From contig NZ_OESQ01000001.1 of NCBI RefSeq assembly GCF_900240245.1, positions 2,219,615-2,283,614 on the forward strand: a stretch of 64,000 bases of DNA, given 5' to 3'. Both the position numbers and the translations under genes were made by a program. Below, piece after piece: positions 17,983 to 26,496 of the stretch. Each line of letters opens with the position of its first letter. The first letter of the stretch is position 1. Source of the DNA: Lachnoclostridium edouardi (GTDB lineage: Bacteria > Bacillota > Clostridia > Lachnospirales > Lachnospiraceae). A model generated the notes under the pieces. That model saw only the letters and a list, made by a program, of their open reading frames with translations, was not told where the DNA came from and did not search any database.

Positions 17983-18435
17983 ATGGCATTTATTGAATTA
18001 ATAGGAATTTTAGCTGGTCTGGATATTATAATTAAATCTGAGGTGGAGGACAGAGACAGCACTGAATTTCCAAGGGCCTTTGATAAAAAAGGGATCATTA
18101 CTCTTCACAAAAGCCATAATAAAGGTCTTCCATTTGGCTTTTTAAAAAAATATGAGAGTCTGGTGCGTATGCTGCCTACAGTGACAGCTTCCGCATTAGG
18201 GGGGATCTTTTTGTGGCTTATGCAGAAAAAGGGACATGTGCTGGAAAAGCTGGCTGTTTCAGTAACCCTTGCCGGAGCGTTAAGCAACCTTCACGACAGA
18301 TTAGTAAGAGGCTATGTAGTAGATTACTTTTCTGTTAACTGGAAAGGCCTGAAAAAGATAATTTTTAATTTGGGAGATATCTTTATTTTTATAGGCACTA
18401 TTTTAATGGTCATCTGTCAGCTAAAGGAGGACTGA
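17983..18435 (+). CDS. signal peptidase II (LspA)-like membrane protein, divergent
   Basis: A 150-aa membrane protein with LspA signatures: NKGLPFGF (family NxGxxFG), SNLHDRLVRGYVVDYF with D105, and FNLGD with D132, the two catalytic aspartates of this A8 aspartic protease. LspA removes signal peptides from prolipoproteins in the membrane. Three helices are clear (about 64-80, 88-104, 127-147); the first (4-18) is short and followed by an unusual charged loop of about 25 residues, so this is a divergent member, possibly a paralogue. AAAAGGAG lies 9 nt before the ATG. The lipoproteins encoded elsewhere in the window would be substrates of any LspA. Confidence 0.75.
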   Translation: MAFIELIGILAGLDIIIKSEVEDRDSTEFPRAFDKKGIITLHKSHNKGLPFGFLKKYESLVRMLPTVTASALGGIFLWLMQKKGHVLEKLAVSVTLAGALSNLHDRLVRGYVVDYFSVNWKGLKKIIFNLGDIFIFIGTILMVICQLKED

Positions 18436-18443
18436 CCTGTCTA

Positions 18444-18472
18444 TTGACAACTTTTCACATCTATTGTACAAT
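18444..18472 (+). promoter_or_regulatory. sigma-A promoter for the CNNM/CBS gene
   Basis: TTGACA (18444-18449), a 17-nt spacer and TACAAT (18467-18472) preceded by TG; it lies 32 nt before the preferred TTG start. Confidence 0.8.
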
Positions 18473-18503
18473 CAGTAGAAAAATATGAATTTAGGAGTTG
18501 ATT

Positions 18504-19799
18504 TTGTTGGAACCCAGTGACGCGAACGTCATACAATTAGTAGCTATTATTATTTTAATTATCCTGTCTGCATACTTTTCATCTGCAGAGACTGCCCTTA
18601 CCACAGTAAATAAGATGCGTATGCGCACGCTGGCGGAAGGTGGAGATAAGCGGGCTGCCACTGTCATAAAAGTGGTTGAGAACCCAGGCAAGATGTTAAG
18701 TGCAATTCTTATAGGCAATAATATTGTAAACCTGTCTGCCTCATCCTTAGCCACTGCGGCTGTAATGGACATTTGGGGAAATAAGGCGGTGGGAATTGCC
18801 ACAGGAGTTCTGACGCTGGTTATTCTTGTATTCGGAGAAATTACACCTAAAACACTTTCTACAATTCATTCCGAAAATATTGCTCTAAGTTATGCTTCCT
18901 CAATATATTTTATAATGACTGTTACCACCCCTTTAATATATTTGGTAAATAAGTTATCTCTGGGCGTATTACTGCTGCTTCGGGTGGACCCTAATAAAAA
19001 GCAGGAATCTATTACAGAGGATGAGCTGCGTACCATTGTGGAGGTCAGCCATGAAGAGGGAGTAATTGAATCAGAGGAAAAGAAGATTATTAACAACGTT
19101 TTTGATTTCGGGGACGCCAGAGCAAAGGACGTTATGGTGCCCAGAATAGACATGGTATTTATTAATGCAGAGGCCACCTATGACGAGCTGCTTTCCTTAT
19201 TTCGCCAGGAAAGATATACCAGGATTCCTGTCTATGAAGAGACCACTGACAATGTAATCGGTATTATTAATGTTAAGGACCTTCTGCTGATTGACGAGAA
19301 AAAAGATTTTTCTATAAAAAACCTGATGCGCCAGCCTATTTATACTTATGAATTTAAAAAGATTTCTGAATTGATGGTTGAGATGCGTGGGGCAGTGAAC
19401 AACAATATTGTAATTGTTTTAGATGAATACGGCGCCACGGCTGGTTTGATTACATTGGAGGATATGCTGGAAGAGATTGTCGGAGATATCAGAGACGAGT
19501 ACGACGGGGATGAGGAGGAAGAGCTTATTCAGGTAGGCCAGGACGAATATATTGTAGAAGGCGCTATGAAGCTGGACGATTTAAATGACAGCTTAGACCT
19601 GAAGCTGGAATCTGAGGATTATGATTCCATTGGCGGCCTGGTAATCGGACTTTTAGACCACCTGCCGGAAGAGGGCGAAGAAGTGACATATGAAAATGTC
19701 CGTCTGGTAGTGGACCAGGTGGAAAAAAACAGAATTGATAAAATCCATTTGTATCTGCTGCATACAGACGAAGAAGAAAAGCAGGAACATGAGGATTAA
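18504..19799 (+). CDS. CNNM/CBS/CorC-domain membrane protein (hemolysin C-like family)
   Basis: A 431-aa member of the HlyC/CorC (UPF0053) family, linked to magnesium or cobalt efflux and formerly called hemolysin-related. Three to four helices in the CNNM domain (about 10-160) are followed by two CBS domains (about 210-335, with VMVPRIDMVF and YGATAGLITLEDMLEEIVGDI) and a CorC_HlyC C-terminal domain. There is no ATG near the start. AGGAG at 18493-18497 supports TTG at 18504 (or the next TTG at 18507); the TTG at 18498 directly abuts the ribosome site and is unlikely. It has its own promoter and a strong terminator, so it is probably monocistronic. Confidence 0.87.
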   Translation: MLEPSDANVIQLVAIIILIILSAYFSSAETALTTVNKMRMRTLAEGGDKRAATVIKVVENPGKMLSAILIGNNIVNLSASSLATAAVMDIWGNKAVGIATGVLTLVILVFGEITPKTLSTIHSENIALSYASSIYFIMTVTTPLIYLVNKLSLGVLLLLRVDPNKKQESITEDELRTIVEVSHEEGVIESEEKKIINNVFDFGDARAKDVMVPRIDMVFINAEATYDELLSLFRQERYTRIPVYEETTDNVIGIINVKDLLLIDEKKDFSIKNLMRQPIYTYEFKKISELMVEMRGAVNNNIVIVLDEYGATAGLITLEDMLEEIVGDIRDEYDGDEEEELIQVGQDEYIVEGAMKLDDLNDSLDLKLESEDYDSIGGLVIGLLDHLPEEGEEVTYENVRLVVDQVEKNRIDKIHLYLLHTDEEEKQEHED

Positions 19800-19803
19800 A
19801 GTT

Positions 19804-19847
19804 AATGGGGCTGTAAAATGACTGATCGGTCATTTTACAGCCCCATT
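19804..19847. terminator. bidirectional terminator hairpin
   Basis: A perfect 19-bp inverted repeat (from AATGGGGCTGTAAAATGAC) with a TGATCG loop lies between convergent genes ending at 19799 (+) and 19853 (-). Confidence 0.8.
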
Positions 19848-19852
19848 ATGTT

Positions 19853-20212
19853 TTAGCTGGCCATACCGCCGATCATTCCAGAACCGGCGCAGATTCCCAG
19901 GACAGCTGCTACCTGCTGAAGATTTCCCGTCAGCCCCTTTTGCATCAGACAGGACATGGCAAATAGCAGGAGAAAGTAACAGCAGCCTGCGGCCATACCC
20001 CAGAAAAACCTTCTTTGCCTGGCTCCTTTTCCAGCCAGCCAGCCGCCTAAGAGACAGGTTAGCACATAGATGCCGTAGACGGCTGTAGTAACCTGTTTTT
20101 CCCCAAGGCGGAATTTGTAAAGGAGAAAGGCCAGCGTAATAAGAAGAATGCCTGTTAATATGTAGGATACCAGCATGGAGCGCAGAAGGATTTTAACCTT
20201 GGAATTACCCAT
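19853..20212 (-). CDS. small four-helix membrane protein (TIGR04086/DUF3792-like)
   Basis: A 119-aa integral membrane protein with four hydrophobic segments (about 9-31, 40-62, 69-90, 97-117) and Gly-rich helix ends. It resembles the small TIGR04086 membrane family of Firmicutes, which has no established function; the assignment rests on size, topology and context, not on a catalytic motif. It is divergent from the SCIFF peptide gene, sharing a 137-nt intergenic region that holds the scfA promoter on the plus strand. Confidence 0.65.
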   Translation of the reverse strand: MGNSKVKILLRSMLVSYILTGILLITLAFLLYKFRLGEKQVTTAVYGIYVLTCLLGGWLAGKGARQRRFFWGMAAGCCYFLLLFAMSCLMQKGLTGNLQQVAAVLGICAGSGMIGGMAS

Positions 20213-20280
20213 AAGATGTCCCCTTTTATATTCTTATGTAGCAGTATATTCCAGGTTGGCCTGACGTATGCGGAAAATCC

Positions 20281-20309
20281 TTGCACTGCTGATAAACATG
20301 TGATATAAT
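20281..20309 (+). promoter_or_regulatory. extended -10 promoter for scfA
   Basis: TTGCAC at 20281-20286, a 17-nt spacer and TGATATAAT (extended -10, TATAAT at 20304-20309). It lies about 41 nt before the scfA ATG. Confidence 0.85.
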
Positions 20310-20349
20310 CGCAAAGAACTTCAATAATTTTTCAGGAGGATAGATCAGT

Positions 20350-20496
20350 ATGAAACGTGTAAAAACTTTAAATTCTAACACATTAAAAGATACAATGAAA
20401 AAAGGCGGCTGCGGCGAATGTCAGACTTCCTGCCAGTCAGCTTGCAAGACATCCTGCACAGTAGGAAACCAGAGCTGCGAAAACAACAACAGATAA
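20350..20496 (+). CDS. scfA: SCIFF peptide (six cysteines in forty-five residues), RiPP precursor
   Basis: A 48-aa ribosomal peptide precursor, short enough to be missed by gene callers. The leader half (MKRVKTLNSN onward) is followed by a Gly-Gly and a core with six cysteines at 21, 24, 28, 32, 36 and 43, the defining SCIFF pattern. In studied clostridial homologues the partner radical SAM enzyme forms thioether bonds between Cys and Thr; candidate acceptors here are the Thr and Ser residues between the cysteines (T26, T34, T37). AGGAGG lies 10 nt before the ATG. The maturase follows after a 179-nt spacer holding a long hairpin. Its biological function in clostridia is unknown. Confidence 0.95.
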   Translation: MKRVKTLNSNTLKDTMKKGGCGECQTSCQSACKTSCTVGNQSCENNNR

Positions 20497-20541
20497 TCTT
20501 TATCTGAACAGATGATAGCACAGCAGGCAGATGAGGAAAGA

Positions 20542-20629
20542 GGGAGTGTTGCAAAATAGCATCCTTGCCTATGGCGTAGTTATATTATAATAACACCGTC
20601 ATAAAGGTTGCTTATTTTTCAGCACTCCC
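20542..20629 (+). repeat. long imperfect inverted repeat / RNA hairpin between scfA and scfB
   Basis: GGGAGTG (20542-20548) pairs with CACTCCC (20623-20629). Pairing continues inward through TTG/CAG, AAAATA/TATTTT, ATCCTT/AAGGTT, ATGGCG/CGTCAT and GTTAT/ATAAC to an A/T loop, making an 88-nt rod. It could be a transcript-processing or attenuation element that sets the ratio of peptide to maturase, or a small palindromic mobile element. There is no T run after it, so a simple terminator is less likely. Confidence 0.7.
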
Positions 20630-20675
20630 ATCTTTGAGTTGTCTGCCAGTTTGCATAAGGAAAAGGAGAGCATCA

Positions 20676-22094
20676 GTGATTCATCAATATCAAAATAACG
20701 GCTACAGCATTGTCATGGATGTAAACAGCGGCTCTGTACACGTTACAGACCAGTTGGTATATGACCTGATTGCATGGCTGTCAGACCGTGTTCCAGATAT
20801 GGAGAAGCCGGAAAAATTGTCAGACTATGTGAAAAAGCAGGCAGTGGAAGCGTTTTCCGGTAAGTATCAGGAATCAGATATCTTAGACGGGCTGGAGGAT
20901 ATACAGGAGCTGATTGACAGAGAAGAGCTGTTTGTAAAGGATGTATATTCACAGTATGTGACAGATTTTAAAAAGCGGAAAACAGTAGTAAAGGCCTTGT
21001 GCCTGCATATTGCCCACGACTGTAATTTGGCCTGCAGATACTGCTTTGCCGAAGAGGGAGAGTATCATGGGCGGAGAGCTTTAATGAGTTATGAGGTAGG
21101 CCAAAAAGCTCTTGATTTTCTGATTGCCAACTCAGGAAACAGAAGAAATCTGGAGGTGGATTTCTTTGGCGGAGAGCCTTTAATGAACTGGGACGTGGTA
21201 AAGCGTCTGGTAGAGTACGGGCGGTCAAAAGAGGAAGAATACAACAAAAAATTCCGCTTTACATTAACGACAAACGGAGTTCTTTTAGACGATCAGATTA
21301 TGGATTTCTGCAATAAGGAAATGAGCAATGTAGTGCTTAGTCTGGACGGGCGCAAAGAGGTAAATGATTTTATGCGTCCTTTCCGCAACGGAAAAGGAAG
21401 TTATGATCTGATAGTTCCTAAATTCCAGAAGTTTGCAGAAAGCCGCCAGGGGAAAGACTATTATGTAAGAGGCACCTTTACAAGAGAAAATATGGACTTT
21501 TCAAAGGACGTGCTGCACTTTGCAGATCTGGGATTTCAAAGTATGTCTATAGAGCCGGTAGTATCCTTGCCGGATGAACCTTTCGCCATCAGGGAAGAGG
21601 ACCTTCCTAAAATTATGGAAGAGTATGATAAACTGGCCGTAGAGTATATTAAAAGAAAAAAAGAGGGAAGAGGATTTACCTTTTTCCACTTTATGCTGGA
21701 CTTAAATCAGGGGCCGTGCGTGGCAAAAAGATTGTCCGGCTGCGGATCAGGAACCGAATACCTGGCAGTTACTCCATGGGGCGACTTTTATCCCTGCCAT
21801 CAGTTTGTAGGGGAAGAAAAATTCCTTCTGGGCAATGTGGACGCTGGAATTACCAATACAGAGATCAGAGACGAATTTAAATTATGCAATGTTTATGCAA
21901 AGGATAAATGTAAAGATTGCTTTGCTAGATTTTACTGCAGCGGAGGCTGCGCGGCAAATTCTTATAAATTCCATGGTTCTATTGTAGACGCTTATGACAT
22001 TGGCTGCGAGATGCAGAAAAAACGTATTGAATGCGCTATTATGATACAGGCTGCTCTGGCTGATGATAATGAAGAGAAGGAGACAAGATTATGA
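20676..22094 (+). CDS. scfB: SCIFF radical SAM maturase (SPASM domain)
   Basis: A 472-aa radical SAM enzyme that matures the SCIFF peptide. An N-terminal peptide-binding region (1-100) precedes the radical SAM core with C116-x3-C120-x2-C123 (CNLACRYC). The C-terminal SPASM region holds the cysteines for two auxiliary 4Fe-4S clusters, including GPCVAK, GCGSG, YPCHQF, CKDC and CSGGCAAN. A TTG-initiated frame extends upstream to 20634, but AAAAGGAG at 20661-20668 sits 7 nt before the GTG at 20676, where family-like sequence begins (IHQYQNNGYSIVMDVNSG). Its stop overlaps the secDF start (ATGA), coupling it to the Sec genes. Confidence 0.95.
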   Translation: MIHQYQNNGYSIVMDVNSGSVHVTDQLVYDLIAWLSDRVPDMEKPEKLSDYVKKQAVEAFSGKYQESDILDGLEDIQELIDREELFVKDVYSQYVTDFKKRKTVVKALCLHIAHDCNLACRYCFAEEGEYHGRRALMSYEVGQKALDFLIANSGNRRNLEVDFFGGEPLMNWDVVKRLVEYGRSKEEEYNKKFRFTLTTNGVLLDDQIMDFCNKEMSNVVLSLDGRKEVNDFMRPFRNGKGSYDLIVPKFQKFAESRQGKDYYVRGTFTRENMDFSKDVLHFADLGFQSMSIEPVVSLPDEPFAIREEDLPKIMEEYDKLAVEYIKRKKEGRGFTFFHFMLDLNQGPCVAKRLSGCGSGTEYLAVTPWGDFYPCHQFVGEEKFLLGNVDAGITNTEIRDEFKLCNVYAKDKCKDCFARFYCSGGCAANSYKFHGSIVDAYDIGCEMQKKRIECAIMIQAALADDNEEKETRL

Positions 22095-24247
22095 AAAATA
22101 ACAGAGGAAAGGGGCTTGCAGGTCTTCTGATTGCTTTATGTGCGGTTGCTCTGTTCGGCTTTTTCGGATATGACAGTGCAGATGACATTAAGCTGGGTCT
22201 GGATTTAGACGGCGGCGTCAGCATCACATACCAGGCAGTAGGGGAAACTCCTACAGCAGAGCAGATGTCAGATACACGGTATAAGCTTCAGAAAAGGGTG
22301 GAAGCCTACAGTACAGAGGCCGAGGTATATCTGGAGGGCGCAGACAGAATTAATATCGACATTCCCGGCGTAAATGATGCCAATGCAATTCTGGAAGCTT
22401 TAGGAAAACCTGGTTCCCTGATTTTTATGGACATGCAGGGGAATACTATTCTTACCGGAGATCAGGTAGAAAGCGCTGAGGCCGGAATTGTTGATTCTCA
22501 AACAGGAAATAAGGAATATGTAGTATCCCTCAGATTTAAACCAGATGGCCAGCAGGCATTTGCCGACGCTACCTCTCAGATGATAGGCCAGCAGATTGCT
22601 ATTGTATATGACGGGGAGATTATATCTGCTCCTCAGGTAAAAGAAGCTATTACTGGCGGTGAATGTACTATTGACGGTATGGCCAGCTTTGAGGAGGCTG
22701 AAACCTTGGCTTCCACTATCAGAATTGGCTCCTTATCTGTAGAGCTGCAGGAAATGCGCTCTAATGTAGTGGGAGCAAAACTGGGTCAGCAGGCCATTGC
22801 CAGCAGTTTAAAAGCAGGGGCAATCGGTTTTGGCATTGTAATCGTATTTATGATTATTGTATATCTGATTCCCGGCTTGGCAGCCTCTATTGCTTTAGGA
22901 CTTTATGTAGGTCTGATTGTGATTTTGCTGGCAGCGTTTGAAGTAACTCTGACGCTTCCTGGAATTGCAGGAATTATTCTTTCTATTGGTATGGCGGTAG
23001 ATGCCAATGTTATTATATTTACCCGTATTAAAGAGGAAATCGGCGCAGGGAAAACAGTGCAGTCTGCTATTAAAACAGGCTTTGCAAAAGCCTTGTCCGC
23101 TATTGTAGACGGAAATGTTACAACTTTGATTGCAGCAGTAGTGCTTTATTGGAGAGGCTCAGGTACTGTAAAGGGATTTGCCACAACACTGGCCTTAGGT
23201 ATTGTGCTGTCCATGTTTACAGCATTATTTATTACTAAGTTTATTTTAAATTGCCTGTATAACCTGGGATTTGAAGATCCTAAGTTCTACGGTATCAGAA
23301 AAGAGAAGAAGGCAGTCAACTTCTTAGGCATTAAAAATATTTGCTTCGCCCTGTCTGCCCTGGCTATTTTAGCAGGCGTTGTCCCAATGGGAATGAGAGT
23401 GGCTTCAGGAGAAAGCGCTTTAAACTACAGCATGGAGTTTAGAGGGGGAACATCTACTAATGTAACATTTAATGAAGATATGTCCCTGGAGGATATTTCT
23501 TCTAAGGTTGTTCCTGTAGTGGAAAAAATAACGGGAGAGGCGGAAACTCAAACTCAAAAGGTGGCTGGCACTAATGAGGTAATTATTAAAACAAGAACCT
23601 TATCTGTTGCGGAAAGAGAAGCCTTAAATCAGGCAATGGCTGATAACTTCGGTGTGGAGACTGAAAAGATTACGGCAGAAAGTATTTCAGGTGCAATCAG
23701 CAATGAGATGAAAAATGACGCTGTAGTAGCGGTGGTAATTGCCACTATCTGTATGCTGGTTTATATTTGGTTCCGCTTTAAAAATATTCGGTTTGCCACA
23801 AGTGCAGTGCTGGCTCTCTGTCACGACGTACTTGTAGTGGCTGCATGTTATTCTCTGTTTAAATGGTCAGTGGGTTCTACATTTATCGCTTGTATGCTGA
23901 CCATTGTAGGTTATTCTATTAACGCCACAATTGTTATTTTTGATAGAATCAGAGAAAACCTGAAGCTGTTTGGAAACAGAAAAGACCTGGCTGAGGTTGT
24001 AAATCTGAGTATTACTCAAACCTTCACACGAAGCATCAACACGTCTCTTACTACATTTATTATGGTATTTGTACTGTTTATTATGGGCGTGTCCTCTATT
24101 CGTGAGTTTGCTCTTCCGCTGATGGTGGGAATTGTGTGCGGCACATATTCATCTGTATGCTTGACAGGGGCTTTGTGGTACATGATGACTGTGAAAAAGA
24201 ATCCTGAAAAACAGACAAAGAACCAGGGGAAGAAGAATGGAATATAA
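22091..24247 (+). CDS. secDF: SecDF fusion, protein translocase accessory subunit
   Basis: A 718-aa fusion of SecD and SecF, membrane proteins that use the proton motive force to help preproteins finish crossing SecYEG. The SecD half (1-400) has the KLGLDLDGG motif, the external P1 domain and six helices with the GMAVDANVIIFTRIKEE block. The SecF half (about 410-718) has the MEFRGGTS motif and NATIVIFDRIREN block. Its start overlaps the scfB stop and its end overlaps tgt by 11 nt. Placement directly after the SCIFF genes is a recurrent clostridial arrangement; whether the peptide needs Sec is not shown. Confidence 0.95.
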   Translation: MKNNRGKGLAGLLIALCAVALFGFFGYDSADDIKLGLDLDGGVSITYQAVGETPTAEQMSDTRYKLQKRVEAYSTEAEVYLEGADRINIDIPGVNDANAILEALGKPGSLIFMDMQGNTILTGDQVESAEAGIVDSQTGNKEYVVSLRFKPDGQQAFADATSQMIGQQIAIVYDGEIISAPQVKEAITGGECTIDGMASFEEAETLASTIRIGSLSVELQEMRSNVVGAKLGQQAIASSLKAGAIGFGIVIVFMIIVYLIPGLAASIALGLYVGLIVILLAAFEVTLTLPGIAGIILSIGMAVDANVIIFTRIKEEIGAGKTVQSAIKTGFAKALSAIVDGNVTTLIAAVVLYWRGSGTVKGFATTLALGIVLSMFTALFITKFILNCLYNLGFEDPKFYGIRKEKKAVNFLGIKNICFALSALAILAGVVPMGMRVASGESALNYSMEFRGGTSTNVTFNEDMSLEDISSKVVPVVEKITGEAETQTQKVAGTNEVIIKTRTLSVAEREALNQAMADNFGVETEKITAESISGAISNEMKNDAVVAVVIATICMLVYIWFRFKNIRFATSAVLALCHDVLVVAACYSLFKWSVGSTFIACMLTIVGYSINATIVIFDRIRENLKLFGNRKDLAEVVNLSITQTFTRSINTSLTTFIMVFVLFIMGVSSIREFALPLMVGIVCGTYSSVCLTGALWYMMTVKKNPEKQTKNQGKKNGI

Positions 24248-25373
24248 AATAATCGCTAAAGACGGCCGGGCAAAGCGGGCTGAGATGAAAACAGTTCATG
24301 GAACCATAAAGACTCCTGTTTTTATGAATGTAGGCACTGTAGGCGCCATTAAAGGCGCTGTATCAACAGATGATTTAAGGGAAATTAAGACTCAGGTGGA
24401 GTTGTCCAACACCTATCATCTTCATGTGAGAACGGGAGATAAGCTGATTAAAGAATTTGGAGGCCTTCATAAGTTTATGAACTGGGACAGGCCCATTCTC
24501 ACTGATTCAGGGGGATTCCAGGTGTTTTCCTTATCTGGACTTAGAAAGATTAAGGAAGAGGGAGTATACTTTAATTCTCACATTGACGGCCATAAAATAT
24601 TTATGGGGCCGGAGGAAAGTATGCAGATTCAGTCCAATCTGGGCTCCACCATTGCTATGGCCTTTGACGAGTGCGCGCCTGCCCTTTCCTCAAGAGATTA
24701 TGTGGAAAAATCTGTGGCCCGCACTACCAGGTGGCTGGAAAGATGTAAAAAGGAAATGGCCAGATTGAATCAACTGCCTGATACAGTAAATAAAGAGCAG
24801 CTTTTGTTTGGCATTAATCAGGGCGGGATTATTCCTGATATTCGTATTGCCCATGCGAAAACTATTTCAGAAATGGATCTGGACGGTTATGCAGTAGGAG
24901 GTTTGGCAGTAGGGGAAAGCCATGAGGAAATGTATCATATTCTGGATGAGACAGTTCCCCATCTGCCTGAAAATAAACCCACATATTTAATGGGCGTGGG
25001 AACGCCGGCTAATATTCTGGAGGGCGTAGCCAGAGGAATTGATTTCTTTGACTGCGTGTACCCGTCCAGAAACGGACGCCATGGCCATGTGTATACAAAC
25101 CATGGAAAGCTGAATCTGTTTAATGCAAAATATGAATTAGATTCCAAACCTATTGAAGAAGGGTGTCAGTGCCCTGCCTGCCGCTCCTACAGCAGATCAT
25201 ATATTCGCCACTTGCTAAAGGCAAAGGAAATGCTGGGTATGAGATTATGTGTATTGCATAATTTATATTTTTATAATACAATGATGGAAGAAATTCGCGA
25301 AGCTATAGAGAACCACTGCTATGACCAGTATAAAGCCCGAAAGCTGGAGGGAATGGCGGCAGGATCCAAATAA
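24237..25373 (+). CDS. tgt: tRNA-guanine transglycosylase
   Basis: A 378-aa enzyme that swaps guanine 34 for preQ1 in tRNAs with GUN anticodons on the way to queuosine. The (beta/alpha)8 barrel has the DSGGFQVFSL substrate motif with a catalytic Asp, the second Asp in FDCVYPSRNGRHG, and the zinc site CQCPAC with a third Cys/His set in CVLHN. Length matches the bacterial family. It overlaps secDF by 11 nt and precedes yajC, the usual tgt/yajC/sec grouping. Confidence 0.96.
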   Translation: MEYKIIAKDGRAKRAEMKTVHGTIKTPVFMNVGTVGAIKGAVSTDDLREIKTQVELSNTYHLHVRTGDKLIKEFGGLHKFMNWDRPILTDSGGFQVFSLSGLRKIKEEGVYFNSHIDGHKIFMGPEESMQIQSNLGSTIAMAFDECAPALSSRDYVEKSVARTTRWLERCKKEMARLNQLPDTVNKEQLLFGINQGGIIPDIRIAHAKTISEMDLDGYAVGGLAVGESHEEMYHILDETVPHLPENKPTYLMGVGTPANILEGVARGIDFFDCVYPSRNGRHGHVYTNHGKLNLFNAKYELDSKPIEEGCQCPACRSYSRSYIRHLLKAKEMLGMRLCVLHNLYFYNTMMEEIREAIENHCYDQYKARKLEGMAAGSK

Positions 25374-25409
25374 AAGCTTTTTCGAGTGATTAGTTAGAAG
25401 GAGGAAACT

Positions 25410-25685
25410 ATGAACAACACTACATTTATTCTGGGATACATCGTCTTTTTTGGCGCGCTGATGTATTTCATGGCTATCCGTCCACAGCAGAAGGAGAGGA
25501 AAAAAAGAGCAGAACTGCTTTCCACTGTTGCTGTAGGAGACAGCGTGCTTACAAGCAGCGGTTTCTACGGAGTGATCATTGATATGACAGATGATACAGT
25601 GATTGTGGAGTTCGGCAATAATAAAAACTGCCGTATTCCTATGCAGAAGGGCGCTATTGTAGAAGTGGAAAAGCCAGAGATTTAA
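25410..25685 (+). CDS. yajC: preprotein translocase subunit YajC
   Basis: A 91-aa protein with one N-terminal membrane helix (about 5-24) then AIRPQQKERKKR, the YajC hallmark, and a small beta domain. It associates with SecDF in the translocon holo-complex. AGAAGGAGG lies 6 nt before the ATG. It closes the secDF-tgt-yajC transcript, followed by an inverted repeat. Confidence 0.94.
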   Translation: MNNTTFILGYIVFFGALMYFMAIRPQQKERKKRAELLSTVAVGDSVLTSSGFYGVIIDMTDDTVIVEFGNNKNCRIPMQKGAIVEVEKPEI

Positions 25686-25689
25686 TATG

Positions 25690-25748
25690 AAGAGAGTACT
25701 GGAGTAAAAGCTGCCAAAAAAAGGCTGCACTTACTAAGGTACTCTCTT
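25690..25748 (+). terminator. hairpin after yajC, probable terminator
   Basis: AAGAGAGTAC (25690-25699) pairs perfectly with GTACTCTCTT (25739-25748), with inner AGTAA/TTACT and GCC/GGC pairing. The downstream T tract is weak, so read-through to the HAD gene is possible. Confidence 0.5.
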
Positions 25749-25783
25749 TCTATATAAAATAAGGTTTGACAGAAGGAGGAAGT

Positions 25784-26401
25784 ATGATAAAGAATATTGT
25801 ATTTGATATGGGAAATGTGCTTGTAAATTACGACGACAGAATTGTATGCCGCCGTTTTATAAAGGATGAGAAAGAATTAGAGCTGGTGCGGACGGCAGTA
25901 TTTGTTTCTCCGGAATGGATTATGCTGGACATGGGAGTGATTTCAGATGAGGAAGCATTAAAAAGCATGCAAAGCCGTCTGCCTGATGACCATGCCAGAG
26001 AAATGGCGGCTTTGTGTATGAACCATTGGCATGAGTACTGTATGGACGGCATAGAGGAAATGGTCAATGTAATTAAAGAGCTAAAAGATCAGGGATATGG
26101 CATATATTTGTGCTCCAATGCTTCCATGCGTCTGCTTCAGTGCTATAAGCAAGTGATTCCTGGAATTGAATATTTTGACGGTGTACTTTTCTCAGCAGAG
26201 GTAAAATGCATAAAGCCTCAAAAAGAAATTTATCTTCATCTTTTTGAAAGATTTAAGTTAAAACCAGAGGAATGCTTTTTTATAGATGATCTTCAGAGAA
26301 ATATTGACGGGGCTAAGGCCTGTGGTATGGAAGGTTATTGTCACAAAGACGGGAATGTAGAAAGCCTGAAAAAGGTTTTAAGAGGACTGCAAAATAAATA
26401 G
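25784..26401 (+). CDS. HAD-superfamily phosphatase, YihX-like
   Basis: A 205-aa haloacid dehalogenase-like hydrolase. Motif I reads VFDMGNVLV (Asp nucleophile with Gly in the second-Asp slot, as in the YihX-type branch), motif II LCSNAS, motif III lysine in CIKPQKEIY, and motif IV FFIDDLQRNIDGA. YihX acts on sugar phosphates such as glucose-1-phosphate; the substrate here is unknown. AGAAGGAGGA at 25771-25780 sets the ATG at 25784; a TTG-started frame from 25766 overlaps this ribosome site and is rejected. Confidence 0.87.
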   Translation: MIKNIVFDMGNVLVNYDDRIVCRRFIKDEKELELVRTAVFVSPEWIMLDMGVISDEEALKSMQSRLPDDHAREMAALCMNHWHEYCMDGIEEMVNVIKELKDQGYGIYLCSNASMRLLQCYKQVIPGIEYFDGVLFSAEVKCIKPQKEIYLHLFERFKLKPEECFFIDDLQRNIDGAKACGMEGYCHKDGNVESLKKVLRGLQNK

Positions 26402-26455
26402 ATATGTTTTAAGGCGCTTTTTTGCGGCTGCCTTTACAGCCGCTTTCTGGCGCTA

Positions 26456-26480
26456 GTGCGCGCCAAGGCGCACATTTTTT
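26456..26480 (+). terminator. intrinsic terminator after the HAD gene
   Basis: GTGCGC pairs with GCGCAC (26468-26473) followed by ATTTTTTATTTT. Upstream hairpins in the same gap (GCGGCTG/CAGCCGC at about 26424-26443) may serve the convergent gene. Confidence 0.65.
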
Positions 26481-26496
26481 ATTTTGTAATATGTAT

